From contig WNEG01000085.1 in NCBI GenBank assembly GCA_012910725.1, positions 1 through 20,597 on the forward strand: a DNA stretch of 20,597 nucleotides, given 5' to 3'. Position numbers and translations under genes: made by a program. Below the pieces are notes generated by a model. It did no database searches. It was not told where the DNA came from and saw nothing but the letters and a program-made list of their open reading frames with translations. The first letter of the stretch is position 1. Each line of letters opens with the position of its first letter. The stretch is from Candidatus Ethanoperedens thermophilum. GTDB taxonomy: Archaea; Halobacteriota; Methanosarcinia; Methanosarcinales; EX4572-44. Positions 12,926 through 19,820 of the stretch are shown piece after piece.

Positions 12926-14761
12926 ATGTCAAAAGATAATTCAACAACCAGAGATATGAATGTTTCTAAAACACGCTATTTTGAAGTGACAAAACGAGAT
13001 GGTTCTGCTCGAATAGGAAAACTGCGGCAACTTGAAAAGATCGTACCCACGCCATGTATCATCGATGTTGTCAAGGATTCGGTAATCAGCAGTTGCAGCA
13101 TCTGGAATGAAAACGTGCAGCAGAACAATCTTACAATACTTCCCCACATCCCACTCCCGCTTGATGTACCAGTTGAGTTTATTACCATTTGCAAACAATT
13201 GCTCGATGTTAGCAGCCCTGCAACAGGTGTAGTAATTCATCCAAAAGGAGACATTCCGGAAGGGTTTGATGTGTATGTGCTCGGGGCGTCGGCTGATCTG
13301 GCAAATAATCCACGAGCTTTTACAGCAGCTATCATAAGAACAAGAGAACACATCACGCCAGACAGTGCATTGTATGCTCCAGCCATTGCCACATCATACA
13401 ACCTTGCACTTCTTATCTTCAGTGGCATTGATATGGTAGATTACACAAGAGCAACCATTGACGCTTACAAAGGGCTGTATTTTACAAAAGTAGGAAGCAG
13501 ACTGCTGCAAAACCTCAAAGAACTCCCCTGCCGCTGTCCAGCATGCTGCAACCACACACCAGCATCATTGCTGCAGCTTCCGGGAAAAGAGCGCGCTCGA
13601 CTTCTTGAACAGCACAATCGCACAATGATGGATCAAGAACTGATCCTTGTAAAACAGTTAATTAACGAAGGGCACCTTAGAGACTACATGGAGGGGGCAT
13701 GCAGGGTAGAAGCGTGGCAAACAGCAAGCTTGCAGCATTTTGACTTACAATATGCATATCTTGAGAAGCGCACACCAGTCGTGCGACATGTGCTACTGTA
13801 TGCCTGCACGGCAGAAAGCCTGGACCGCGTAGAAGTGCAGCGATTTGCACAACGAGTACAGAACAGGTACACTCCTCCAGAACGTGATATTCTCCTTTTG
13901 CTTCCCTGTTCAGCCAGGAAACCCTATTCGACATCAATGTCGCATCAACGCATCAGTTATCATCTTGGTAAACTGAGACGATCCCTGCACGAAGTGATTA
14001 TTACTTCACCTCTCGGGATAGTGCCGCGCGAACTTGAGCTTACGTACCCGGCAGCCCACTATGATATACCTGTAACAGGACACTGGTCATCCGATGAGCG
14101 TACATTCGTGGAGGAATGCCTTTCAAGATATCTCACGAAGCATTCCTATAAAACCATCATCGCACATGTCAGTGGTGCATATAGGGAGATCTGTGAAGAA
14201 GTTGCTTCAAAACTCTCCTGCGAGATTATCTTTACAGCACAGGATAACATACTATCAAAGATATCATTAGACAATCTCAAAGAGCATATCCAATCCTCGA
14301 TAACAAGTACCACGCGCAGTGTGAGTGCAGTTGATGTAAAAAAAGAGTTGATGCGTGCCATTGCAGATTATCAATTCGGGGAGTCTGCTGGAATGAAGCT
14401 CGTACCTGATGGGAGCATAATAAAATCCCATTATCCAAAACACCAGGTGTACTATGATAACAAACAGCTTGCAACACTCATACCACAATACGGCACGCTT
14501 GCACTAACATTGCATGGGGCAAGGCGTGTTGCAGCACTCAACCGATACACAGTAATAATTGACGAATTTATCCCAACCGGTTCGATCCTTGCAGCAGGTG
14601 TAGTAGATGCAGACAAAAACATACGTGAAGGCGATGAAGTGTTTGTACAGAATACACAGGTATTTGCTGTAGGACGAGCACAAATGTCTGGAGAAGAAAT
14701 GATTAAATCAAGACGCGGGCTTGCAATAGACCTTCGCCACACAGCTAAAGTGGGCGGGTAG
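12926..14761 (+). CDS. arcS: Archaeosine synthase, TgtA2/ArcS type
   Basis: 611 aa. ArcS converts preQ0 at position 15 of tRNA into archaeosine, the modified base typical of archaeal tRNA. The N-terminal half is TGT-like but not catalytic, with a Cys cluster (C202-R-C204-P-A-C207-C208-N-H210). The core motif L-L-P-C328-S-A-R-K-P-Y-S-x4-H marks the DUF5591 domain specific to ArcS. The C-terminal ~80 residues form a PUA RNA-binding domain (IPTGSILAAGVVDADKNIREGDEVFV...AVGRAQMSGEEM). No ribosome binding site is visible; TTTTATTTTTTTAAA centred near 12902 fits a TATA box for a leaderless mRNA. The start overlaps the divergent ferredoxin's upstream ATG (CATG). Confidence 0.92.
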   Translation: MSKDNSTTRDMNVSKTRYFEVTKRDGSARIGKLRQLEKIVPTPCIIDVVKDSVISSCSIWNENVQQNNLTILPHIPLPLDVPVEFITICKQLLDVSSPATGVVIHPKGDIPEGFDVYVLGASADLANNPRAFTAAIIRTREHITPDSALYAPAIATSYNLALLIFSGIDMVDYTRATIDAYKGLYFTKVGSRLLQNLKELPCRCPACCNHTPASLLQLPGKERARLLEQHNRTMMDQELILVKQLINEGHLRDYMEGACRVEAWQTASLQHFDLQYAYLEKRTPVVRHVLLYACTAESLDRVEVQRFAQRVQNRYTPPERDILLLLPCSARKPYSTSMSHQRISYHLGKLRRSLHEVIITSPLGIVPRELELTYPAAHYDIPVTGHWSSDERTFVEECLSRYLTKHSYKTIIAHVSGAYREICEEVASKLSCEIIFTAQDNILSKISLDNLKEHIQSSITSTTRSVSAVDVKKELMRAIADYQFGESAGMKLVPDGSIIKSHYPKHQVYYDNKQLATLIPQYGTLALTLHGARRVAALNRYTVIIDEFIPTGSILAAGVVDADKNIREGDEVFVQNTQVFAVGRAQMSGEEMIKSRRGLAIDLRHTAKVGG

Positions 14762-14813
14762 TTATAAATGTGGACATGGATGACTGCTATTAATAAAAAC
14801 CAAACGCAAAGAA

Positions 14814-14924
14814 ATTTATATACAGGCCTCGTAGTTAAGTATGGGAGTTGGTGACTTCGGGATGGATGATTTATGCTCGAATATTAAATATAAATTCGAT
14901 ACAGGTTATGTTTCCATTTTTTAG
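14814..14924 (+). other. Possible short transcript or 27-aa leaderless ORF
   Basis: A good TATA box (ATTTATATA, 14814-14822) lies about 24 nt before an ATG at 14841. That ATG opens a 27-codon ORF ending at TAG 14922-14924 just after a T6 run (14916-14921) that could terminate. The unit could be a leaderless micro-ORF or a small RNA of about 80 nt. The peptide (MGVGDFGMDDLCSNIKYKFD...) matches nothing that I know. It occupies the gap between arcS and the convergent nuclease gene. Confidence 0.25.
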
Positions 14925-14938
14925 TAACATATTAATTT

Positions 14939-15445
14939 CTAATACAAATTTCCATTCTTCCAGAAAAATGCCTTTTTTGGAGGTCTGCTGAATCTATTAA
15001 ATACACTTGGATAAAGGTCAGGATATTTTGCTTCTTCTAATGGGATGTTAAACATTTCTTCAGGTTCATCACCCAAACCGCCTAATCCAATAACAATAAA
15101 AACAGGTATTTTTCGTTTATATGAAAATTCCTGATATCTTTTCAATTGTTTGGGGTAACTCCAACTTAATTTTCCATCGTTAAGTCCTGAACGATATTTG
15201 CATTCAACTGCAAACATTTTACCAGTGGGCAGATATTTATAAACAAAATCAGGATTCATGCTACTTTCAACATATTGTTCTTGATTGGTTTTAGTAGAAT
15301 GAGTTTTTTCTACAATTGAAAAATATTTTTTTGAGAACAAATCATTTACATAATTTTCAAACCTTAGTCCAACGACGAATGAATCATTGGAAATTTTGTA
15401 TTTTATACTTTCGAGAATGTCAATTCCTTTATCAATCAAGCCCAT
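14939..15445 (-). CDS. PD-(D/E)XK nuclease-like protein
   Basis: 168 aa. The restriction-nuclease fold signature is readable in order: an acidic residue on the first helix (GLRFENYVNDLF, E30), N-P-D66 (SSMNPDFVYKY) and E81-C-K83 (MFAVECKYRSG), followed by a helix and the strand IPVFIVIGLGG. Such small stand-alone members cut or bind DNA in repair, recombination (Hjc-like) or defence. No methyltransferase is adjacent. I chose the ATG at 15443-15445; a TATA box (TTATATAAA) is centred about 20 nt upstream. A GTG at 15454 would add three residues. Confidence 0.7.
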   Translation of the reverse strand: MGLIDKGIDILESIKYKISNDSFVVGLRFENYVNDLFSKKYFSIVEKTHSTKTNQEQYVESSMNPDFVYKYLPTGKMFAVECKYRSGLNDGKLSWSYPKQLKRYQEFSYKRKIPVFIVIGLGGLGDEPEEMFNIPLEEAKYPDLYPSVFNRFSRPPKKAFFWKNGNLY

Positions 15446-15838
15446 CGAGATCACACTATTTTATATAAATACTTAATATTATCTAAATATTTTGGTTATT
15501 TTTCGCAATAAATTAATAAGTAGTATAAATCACGTGCATCTTCCTTGGTGACCCGTTTTTCTAAAACAAAGTCCGTGACTCGCATAATATCGTGAATATG
15601 GACATCCAACATAAGGCTGGGATGCCTTGGAATTATTCCAATGGCGGAGTACGTGATTTAGGAGGATGCTTAGTAATAAGGAAAGTATCAAAAATGAACA
15701 TCGTGAAAAAAATAAGTGGTAGTTGTATGCACATTACACCTCATATTAATTGCTTGTGCTGGACTTGTACTGTCTTATTACTCGTGACTATTGGACTCAA
15801 GGTTTATAGTGTAATACTTGTGGTTGCCTAAACAAACA
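15446..15838. other. Intergenic region, no confident gene
   Basis: Nothing here carries a family signature. A frame at 15592-15831 on the plus strand has no ribosome binding site at its first ATG. A shorter version from ATG 15693 follows AAGGAAAG and would encode a 45-aa peptide ending in a hydrophobic helix (LLLVTIGLKVYSVILVVA). It may be a small membrane protein or the remains of one. 15505-15531 contains a possible plus-strand TATA (GTATAAAT). Confidence 0.2.
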
Positions 15839-16330
15839 CTATTTCTGTCTGATTGTTGCAATGTCGCCAAGAGTTGTTTCCTTGTTCCCTCCTGTACGTT
15901 TGTACTCTCCCGAAGCTGTTTGTTCTGTTAGCCTGATGTGAAGTGTGCGTTCGAGTTTTTTTCTTATGCTATCTTCTGGGTGTATATCCCCGCGTTCTAT
16001 TTTGCGAATAAGGCTTGCTTTTTCGTTAATTTTGTCTGCCAGTTCGTCTATGGTTAGTCCTGCATTCTCCCGTGCCTGTTTTATTAGTGCATTGAGGTCT
16101 GTTATCAGTTCTTCTTTGAGTGCGGCAAAGATATCGTGTCTTGGTCTTTTTGCCGGTACAGTTCTGCTTGCAGTCGCGGGTGCCGTTTTTTGTGTGGCTG
16201 GTGGCGTCTGTTGTACACTTATTGTTTTTCCATGCTGTGCACATTTGGGACAAACTTCAAGCGTTGTTCCTTCAATTCTTACACGCTGGGAGCGCCCTCT
16301 TATTTCCTGTCCGCATATTTCACATTGCAT
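15839..16330 (-). CDS. Archaeal multiprotein bridging factor type 1 (aMBF1)
   Basis: 163 aa. The N-terminal zinc ribbon (C3-E-I-C6 ... C27-P-K-C30) precedes a Thr/Ala/Pro-rich linker and a Cro-type helix-turn-helix (residues about 85-140: LIKQARENAGLTIDELADKINEKASLIRKIERGDIHPEDSIRKKLERTLHIRL). This arrangement is that of archaeal MBF1, a small ribosome- and transcription-associated protein conserved in most archaea except Thaumarchaeota. ATG 16328-16330 is preferred because AAAGG lies 9 nt upstream; an ATG 9 nt earlier abuts the ribosome binding site. Monocistronic, with a TATA-like TATAATATA upstream near 16358-16367. Confidence 0.93.
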   Translation of the reverse strand: MQCEICGQEIRGRSQRVRIEGTTLEVCPKCAQHGKTISVQQTPPATQKTAPATASRTVPAKRPRHDIFAALKEELITDLNALIKQARENAGLTIDELADKINEKASLIRKIERGDIHPEDSIRKKLERTLHIRLTEQTASGEYKRTGGNKETTLGDIATIRQK

Positions 16331-16389
16331 ATTAACCATCCTTTTGTTTGTTGATTCACGTATATTATAGCCCTTTTGAATGATGCCTC

Positions 16390-16644
16390 TTATTCATAGC
16401 CCTCTCCTCTTTTGAACGCATCATCTATCCAGACTTTTCCTTCATCTACAAAATACTCAAATCTATCGTCACCCACCCTCAATCGATACATATCGTGTTT
16501 TTTCCCTTTTAATTTCCTGATATCAACTCCACTTCTGGAACTGTAGGGATCGTCGGCCAGCTTTTCAAGATGCTTTATAAATCTCTCTTTTGCCCCACTG
16601 TCATTAAGATATTTTTGAACTCGAGGGTGCATCATCACTTCCAT
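16390..16644 (-). CDS. RelE/ParE-type toxin
   Basis: 84 aa, close to the usual length of RelE-fold mRNA interferases. Helix HPRVQKYLNDSGAKERFIKHLEKLADDP is followed by the strands DIRKLKGKKHDMYRLRVGDDRFEYFVDEGKVWIDDAFKRGE, with the K-L-K-G and Y-R-L-R-V-G-D-x-R blocks typical of the superfamily. RelE members cleave mRNA on the ribosome. The start directly follows the antitoxin stop (TGA-ATG); internal ATGs at codons 4 and 5 are possible. Regulated with its antitoxin. Confidence 0.88.
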   Translation of the reverse strand: MEVMMHPRVQKYLNDSGAKERFIKHLEKLADDPYSSRSGVDIRKLKGKKHDMYRLRVGDDRFEYFVDEGKVWIDDAFKRGEGYE

Positions 16645-16842
16645 TCATATCTCGCATAGGGGGCTGTATTGCCCCTTTTCTTTCTGAAGTCTTTTCCATC
16701 TTTCTTCGATTAGCTCTTCAACATTCAATTCTTCGCAGTAATTCATCAGTCTTTCTATGATATTATCATAGGATTCCCCCTTATGTCCAAACCACTTTAA
16801 TTTCTCTCTCGTTTCGTTTTTTACCTGGATTGTTGTTGGCAT
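16645..16842 (-). CDS. Antitoxin partner (ribbon-helix-helix-like, DUF7557 type)
   Basis: 65 aa. The beta strand MPTTIQVKNETREKLKWFGHKGESYDNIIERLM is the standard DNA-binding N-terminus of small archaeal antitoxins (T-I-x-V-x-x-x-T-x-x-x-L), followed by an acidic/basic helix that would wrap the toxin (EELNVEELIEERWKRLQKE). It lies directly before the RelE-type gene. TATA box CTTATAAAC near 16871-16879 stands about 33 nt upstream. A 5-bp GC hairpin (GGGGC, GCCCC, loop TGTATT, 16660-16675) lies in its last codons, in front of the toxin start. Confidence 0.85.
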   Translation of the reverse strand: MPTTIQVKNETREKLKWFGHKGESYDNIIERLMNYCEELNVEELIEERWKRLQKEKGQYSPLCEI

Positions 16843-17132
16843 TTTATCAATCTATAATTGTTATGTGTAGTTTATAAGTTTTATGGAATCCGTGTCAATT
16901 TCGTCTTTCCATTTGCCTCACTCGGAAATGAAGGGCGTAAAGAAATGAGCACGATATCAAATAACGGCATCAACATATACGACGTTACCGAAGGCAATGT
17001 CTTGAAGGACAAGGGCATAATCCTGTAGCGTATATGCTGTGTTGGGCGACGTGGCCAACATTAATCTGCCTCCCACCTATATCAAAAATTTCAGCAGGAA
17101 CCTAAGTTTGACAGTTGTGGTTTATCAAGAGT
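16843..17132. other. Intergenic stretch left of the transposase relics
   Basis: After the antitoxin promoter there is no supported gene. A 27-codon frame at 16945-17028 (MSTISNNGINIYDVTEGNVL...) reads like a protein fragment but matches nothing I recognise. GTTGGGCGACGTGGCCAAC at 17041-17059 is an imperfect hairpin with arms GTTGG and CCAAC. The stretch may contain scars of insertion-element traffic. Confidence 0.3.
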
Positions 17133-17179
17133 GTCCTCAGTTGAGTTTGGTTTATGTTTAGTCAAACGAGACTGAGGAC
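17133..17179 (+). repeat. Long inverted repeat before the transposase relic
   Basis: Perfect 9-bp arms GTCCTCAGT (17133-17141) and ACTGAGGAC (17171-17179) enclose a second inner stem (GTTTG, CAAAC) after a 3x3 internal loop. It lies about 25 bp before the first recognisable transposase codons. It could be a structured 5' leader that limits transposase translation or part of the element's left end. I found no matching copy at the right side. Confidence 0.6.
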
Positions 17180-17203
17180 GTTTAGTATCACTCCGAATGA
17201 TAA

Positions 17204-18064
17204 TATTTATTTTCGGTTGGGACGATTTTTGCTGTTCAGGGGCAGTATGAAAAACTTGGTTTTCCTGATATCTTTGGTAAATATAAGAAGAAGGGTGGGG
17301 ATTTAAACTCATTGATAATGGCTCTGGTGAGCTATAAGCCTACTGAGAATGGTTGTCTTTGATAAAGGTGCTCATAGCAAGGAGAACATCGGACTTGTTC
17401 TGGCAGATAAAATGAAATATTTGACCGCTAAGAAACTGAACAAGAGCGACGACAAACGGATCAAAGAGTTCGACAAATCTAAAGCTGAATTAATCGATGC
17501 TGAAAAAGGTATCTACGGCATAAAATACGTCAAACCGAGCAGTATTGACTATTTTTATTTCTCAGAAACTCTGCAAAAACAGCAACTGGAAGCCACGGCA
17601 AGAAAAGCACTGAGGAAGCTGCAAGAAGCAAAAGAGATACAAACTTCGATTGACAGGAATAAACAGCTTCCTAAGAAGTTCCGAGTCAATAATGTGCTGA
17701 TTGATGTGACCTACTCATACCAGACAAAGCTGGAAGAGCTAAAGCGAAGAAGAGGCGTTGAGACTTGTCGAAAGTGCAACTATCAGTGGACGAGAATGAT
17801 TTTTCTGCATAAAATCAAGCGAGAATTTGACACTTGAACAAGCACTACAAACATACCGAAGAAAAGACTCAATCGAGAAAATATTCCATTCACTAAAGAA
17901 CGAAATCGAGATAAACCACCAAGAGTATGGTCAGAGCATAGCATTTACGGAGCACTGATCATCGGTTTCATCGCCCAACTGTTCATATCGCTGATGCGAT
18001 ACGAACACAAAGAACTCAAACACACCTCCACAAAATTCATAAAAAAAAGCCTAATGAATTTAAC
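17204..18064 (+). pseudogene. Decayed DDE transposase, IS1634/ISNCY-like
   Basis: Pieces of one transposase appear in order but in different frames. 17204-17342 encodes the N-terminal block FAVQGQYEKLGFPDIFGKYKKKGGDLNSLIMALVSYKPTEN. At about 17345 the text jumps to VVFDKGAHSKENIGLVLADKMKYLTAKKLNKSDDK (17349-17837), so roughly 200 residues with the first catalytic Asp are deleted. A frameshift near 17830 leads to LEQALQTYRRKDSIEKIFHSLKNEIEI with the YREK-like glutamate, and a one-base loss near 17911 shifts to PRVWSEHSIYGALIIGFIAQLFISLMRYEHKELKHTSTKF up to SLMNLT. The element cannot move by itself. The family call rests on remembered archaeal (Methanosarcina-type) transposases. Confidence 0.8.
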
Positions 18065-18420
18065 AGAGCAATGGGAATGCTAAAAGAGATTGATATCAAT
18101 ATCGAGAGCGTGAGACTTGACAAATACTACAGCTACCCGTTATATGTCGATAAATTCGAAGAAGCTAAAGTCTATGTAATCCCAAGAAAGAATGTCACAC
18201 TGGGAGGCTCCTGGAAATGGAAAGACACGATGGAAGAATTTGTGCATGACACGCTGTCATATATTGGATAATATTATTTAAGGAATAATTCCGAGGCAGG
18301 TTTCTCGGCAGATAAAAGATGGTTTGGCTGGAAGGTAATGCAAAAAGAGAGGATAGGATTGATACAGTGATTACATGTACAAATGTTTGGCATAATTTAT
18401 TGAACCTGTACACAACTTAA
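18055..18420 (+). pseudogene. C-terminal fragment of a second, unrelated DDE transposase
   Basis: From about 18055 the frame EFNRAMGMLKEIDINIESVRLDKYYSYPLYVDKF...VYVIPRKNVTLGGSWKWKDTMEEFVHDTLSYIG is open to 18271. It is then shifted to YYLRNNSEAGFSADKRWFGWKVMQK and again to REDRIDTVITCTNVWHNLLNLY, ending at 18420. The blocks N-N-S-E-x-G-F-S-A-D-K-R-x-F-G-W and R-I-D-T-x-x-x-C-x-N-x-W-H-N-L recall the C-terminal region of archaeal IS transposases of another group. The N-terminal half is missing and the fragment is joined directly to the preceding relic over a short shared GAATTTAACAGA. Confidence 0.7.
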
Positions 18421-18426
18421 TTATGT

Positions 18427-18449
18427 CCCACAGCCGGTGCTTATGTGGG
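18427..18449 (+). other. Hairpin after the transposase relics
   Basis: Arms CCCACA and TGTGGG with an 11-nt loop follow the second transposase stop by 7 bp. It could be the end of the old element or a transcript end. Between here and 18517 no gene is supported. Confidence 0.35.
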
Positions 18450-18517
18450 TTTGATTTGCGAAAAGGAGTACGTTATGGGATGTTTGGGTGATACTTATTC
18501 CCTATTCATTCGGAGTT

Positions 18518-18905
18518 AAGGTTGTAAACATATCTGCTCACCTTGATTGCTACGCAATCAAGAATTATTTTCCGCACATGGTGTGTATGGTTCTGTACAA
18601 CGAAGTTGTGCAGTGCTTTGCGCAACTCGACTACTTCGCAGTCGAGAGTTACTTGTATTTTTCTGTACAACGAAGTTGTGCAGTGCTTGTGTAATGTTTT
18701 CCGCACATGGTGTGTGTGGTTCTGTACAACGAAGTTGTGCAGTGCTTGTGTAATGTTTTCCGCACATGGTGTGTGTGGTTCTGTACAACGAAGTTGTGCA
18801 GTGCTTGTGTAATGTTTTCCGCACACGGAGTGTGTGGTTCTGTACAACGAAGTTGTGCAGTGCTTGTGTAATCAAGTTGTGAAGTAATCAAGATTGTAAA
18901 CATAT
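18518..18905. repeat. Array of triloop hairpins in 59-bp tandem repeats
   Basis: Hairpin C (arms CTGTACAAC and GTTGTGCAG, loop GAA) occurs at 18593, 18663, 18722, 18781 and 18840. The last four are exactly 59 bp apart. Hairpin B (arms CCGCACAT and GTGTGTGG, loop GGT) alternates at 18572, 18701, 18760 and 18819. In the last copy loop-closing T.G becomes C-G and the loop becomes GGA, so pairing is kept. Two single hairpins frame the start: CTTGATTGC/GCAATCAAG, loop TAC (18542-18562), and CTCGACTAC/GCAGTCGAG, loop TTC, one mismatch (about 18627-18647). A 16-bp direct repeat (AAG-G/A-TTGTAAACATAT) flanks the array at 18518 and 18890. Frames inside are open on both strands only because of the repeat; I see no protein. 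Confidence 0.9.
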
Positions 18906-18966
18906 TTATCATAGAAGAAACGTAAAACACTTATTCTGTAAATAGCGAATCTTGATTACGCAAGTA

Positions 18967-18985
18967 CTGCACACGTTGTGTGCAG
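18967..18985 (+). promoter_or_regulatory. Hairpin abutting the ribosome binding site of the PAC2 gene
   Basis: Perfect 8-bp arms CTGCACAC and GTGTGCAG with loop GTT. The last base of the stem is also the first G of the ribosome binding site GGGGGA (18985-18990), 5 nt before the ATG at 18996. A folded stem would border the ribosome site, so it may tune translation, or it may simply be the last member of the hairpin array upstream. Confidence 0.6.
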
Positions 18986-18995
18986 GGGGACAGAC

Positions 18996-19736
18996 ATGAA
19001 CAGCAAAAAGGATGACAACTACCAAATAATTTCTGAACCAATTGAATCAACGAATCCAATATTATTTAATGGATTCCCAGGTACCGGGTTAATAGGAAAC
19101 ATTGCCTGCCAGTACGTAATAGATAAACTTAAAATGGTACAAAAAGGCACGATTAACTCAAGATATTTTCCGCCAATAGCAGTTTTATCAAACGGCATAA
19201 TCAATATGCCAGTACGTATATACGAATCAACTGAACACAACATCTTAGTTATTATTTCAGATATTCCCATACATCCAGCAGTCGCTTATGATATCAGCAA
19301 AGAAATTGTAGACTGGGCTAAAACAATAAACGTAAAGGAAATCGTGCCAATAGCAGGTATAGCTACGATGAGCGGGAAACACAAGGTGTTTGGCTCAGCA
19401 ACCACCAGTCAAATGCTCGAAAAAATAAAGGATGTTGTAGAAATATTTCAGGTTGGGACTATTTCAGGTATAGCAGGCAGCATGATGATTGCATGTCATC
19501 TGCAAGAAATGCCTGCTATAAGCTTGCTTGGAGAGACACACAGTCAAAACCCAGAACCAAGAGCCGCCATAGCAGTAATAGAAGCACTGAACAAAATATA
19601 TAACCTGAACATAGATATACAAGATCTTGTTGAACAGGCAAAAGAAATAGAGATAGAAATGCAAAAACTGGCAGACCAGGTCAGGGATACAGAGGGCGCA
19701 CCACCACCACGAAAAGAATTTCCAATGTATGGGTAG
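18996..19736 (+). CDS. PAC2 family proteasome assembly chaperone (PbaA/PbaB-like)
   Basis: 246 aa. The PAC2 signature is clear: ILFNGFPGTGLIGNIACQYVID near the start, VLVIISDIPI-like strand, then LGETHSQNPEPRAAIAVIEALNKIYNL. A C-terminal coiled helix (DLVEQAKEIEIEMQKLADQVRDTE) and a Pro-rich tail follow. The protein ends F-P-M-Y-G, which fits the HbYX rule (hydrophobic, Tyr, any) by which chaperones and activators dock into pockets of the 20S proteasome. The start at 18996 follows GGGGGA; an in-frame GTG at 18978 lies in the hairpin and is less likely. No proteasome gene is adjacent. The exact paralogue (PbaA or PbaB) cannot be told from sequence alone. Confidence 0.88.
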   Translation: MNSKKDDNYQIISEPIESTNPILFNGFPGTGLIGNIACQYVIDKLKMVQKGTINSRYFPPIAVLSNGIINMPVRIYESTEHNILVIISDIPIHPAVAYDISKEIVDWAKTINVKEIVPIAGIATMSGKHKVFGSATTSQMLEKIKDVVEIFQVGTISGIAGSMMIACHLQEMPAISLLGETHSQNPEPRAAIAVIEALNKIYNLNIDIQDLVEQAKEIEIEMQKLADQVRDTEGAPPPRKEFPMYG

Positions 19737-19820
19737 CCAATGGTTAAAGATTATAATTCAAATATACTTTTGATAGATAAACAGACAAAAAAGAATAGAT
19801 TCATTTAGAGGTGTTTAATC

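Noticed and set aside
14823..14920. tRNA-like stretch (AATTCGATAC, TTAAGTATGGGAG).
   Set aside because: No acceptor stem pairs, and there is no proper T or anticodon stem.
15592..15831. 79-aa frame between the nuclease and aMBF1 genes.
   Set aside because: No ribosome binding site at the first starts and no recognisable domain; only a shorter version from 15693 is conceivable, so it is kept as a note in the intergenic entry.
17091..17312. 73-aa minus-strand frame before the transposase relic.
   Set aside because: It spans the inverted repeat and is antisense to the transposase N-terminus; composition is irregular and nothing matches.
18518..18905. Possible CRISPR array.
   Set aside because: The sequence between repeats is itself repeated, the unit is 59 bp of two hairpins, and there are no unique spacers or cas genes.
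18488..18930. Many overlapping open frames on both strands in the hairpin array.
   Set aside because: They are different phases of the 59-bp repeat (59 is not a multiple of 3) and its palindromes; the peptides repeat VVQNHTHHVRK-like words and carry no start signals or family features.
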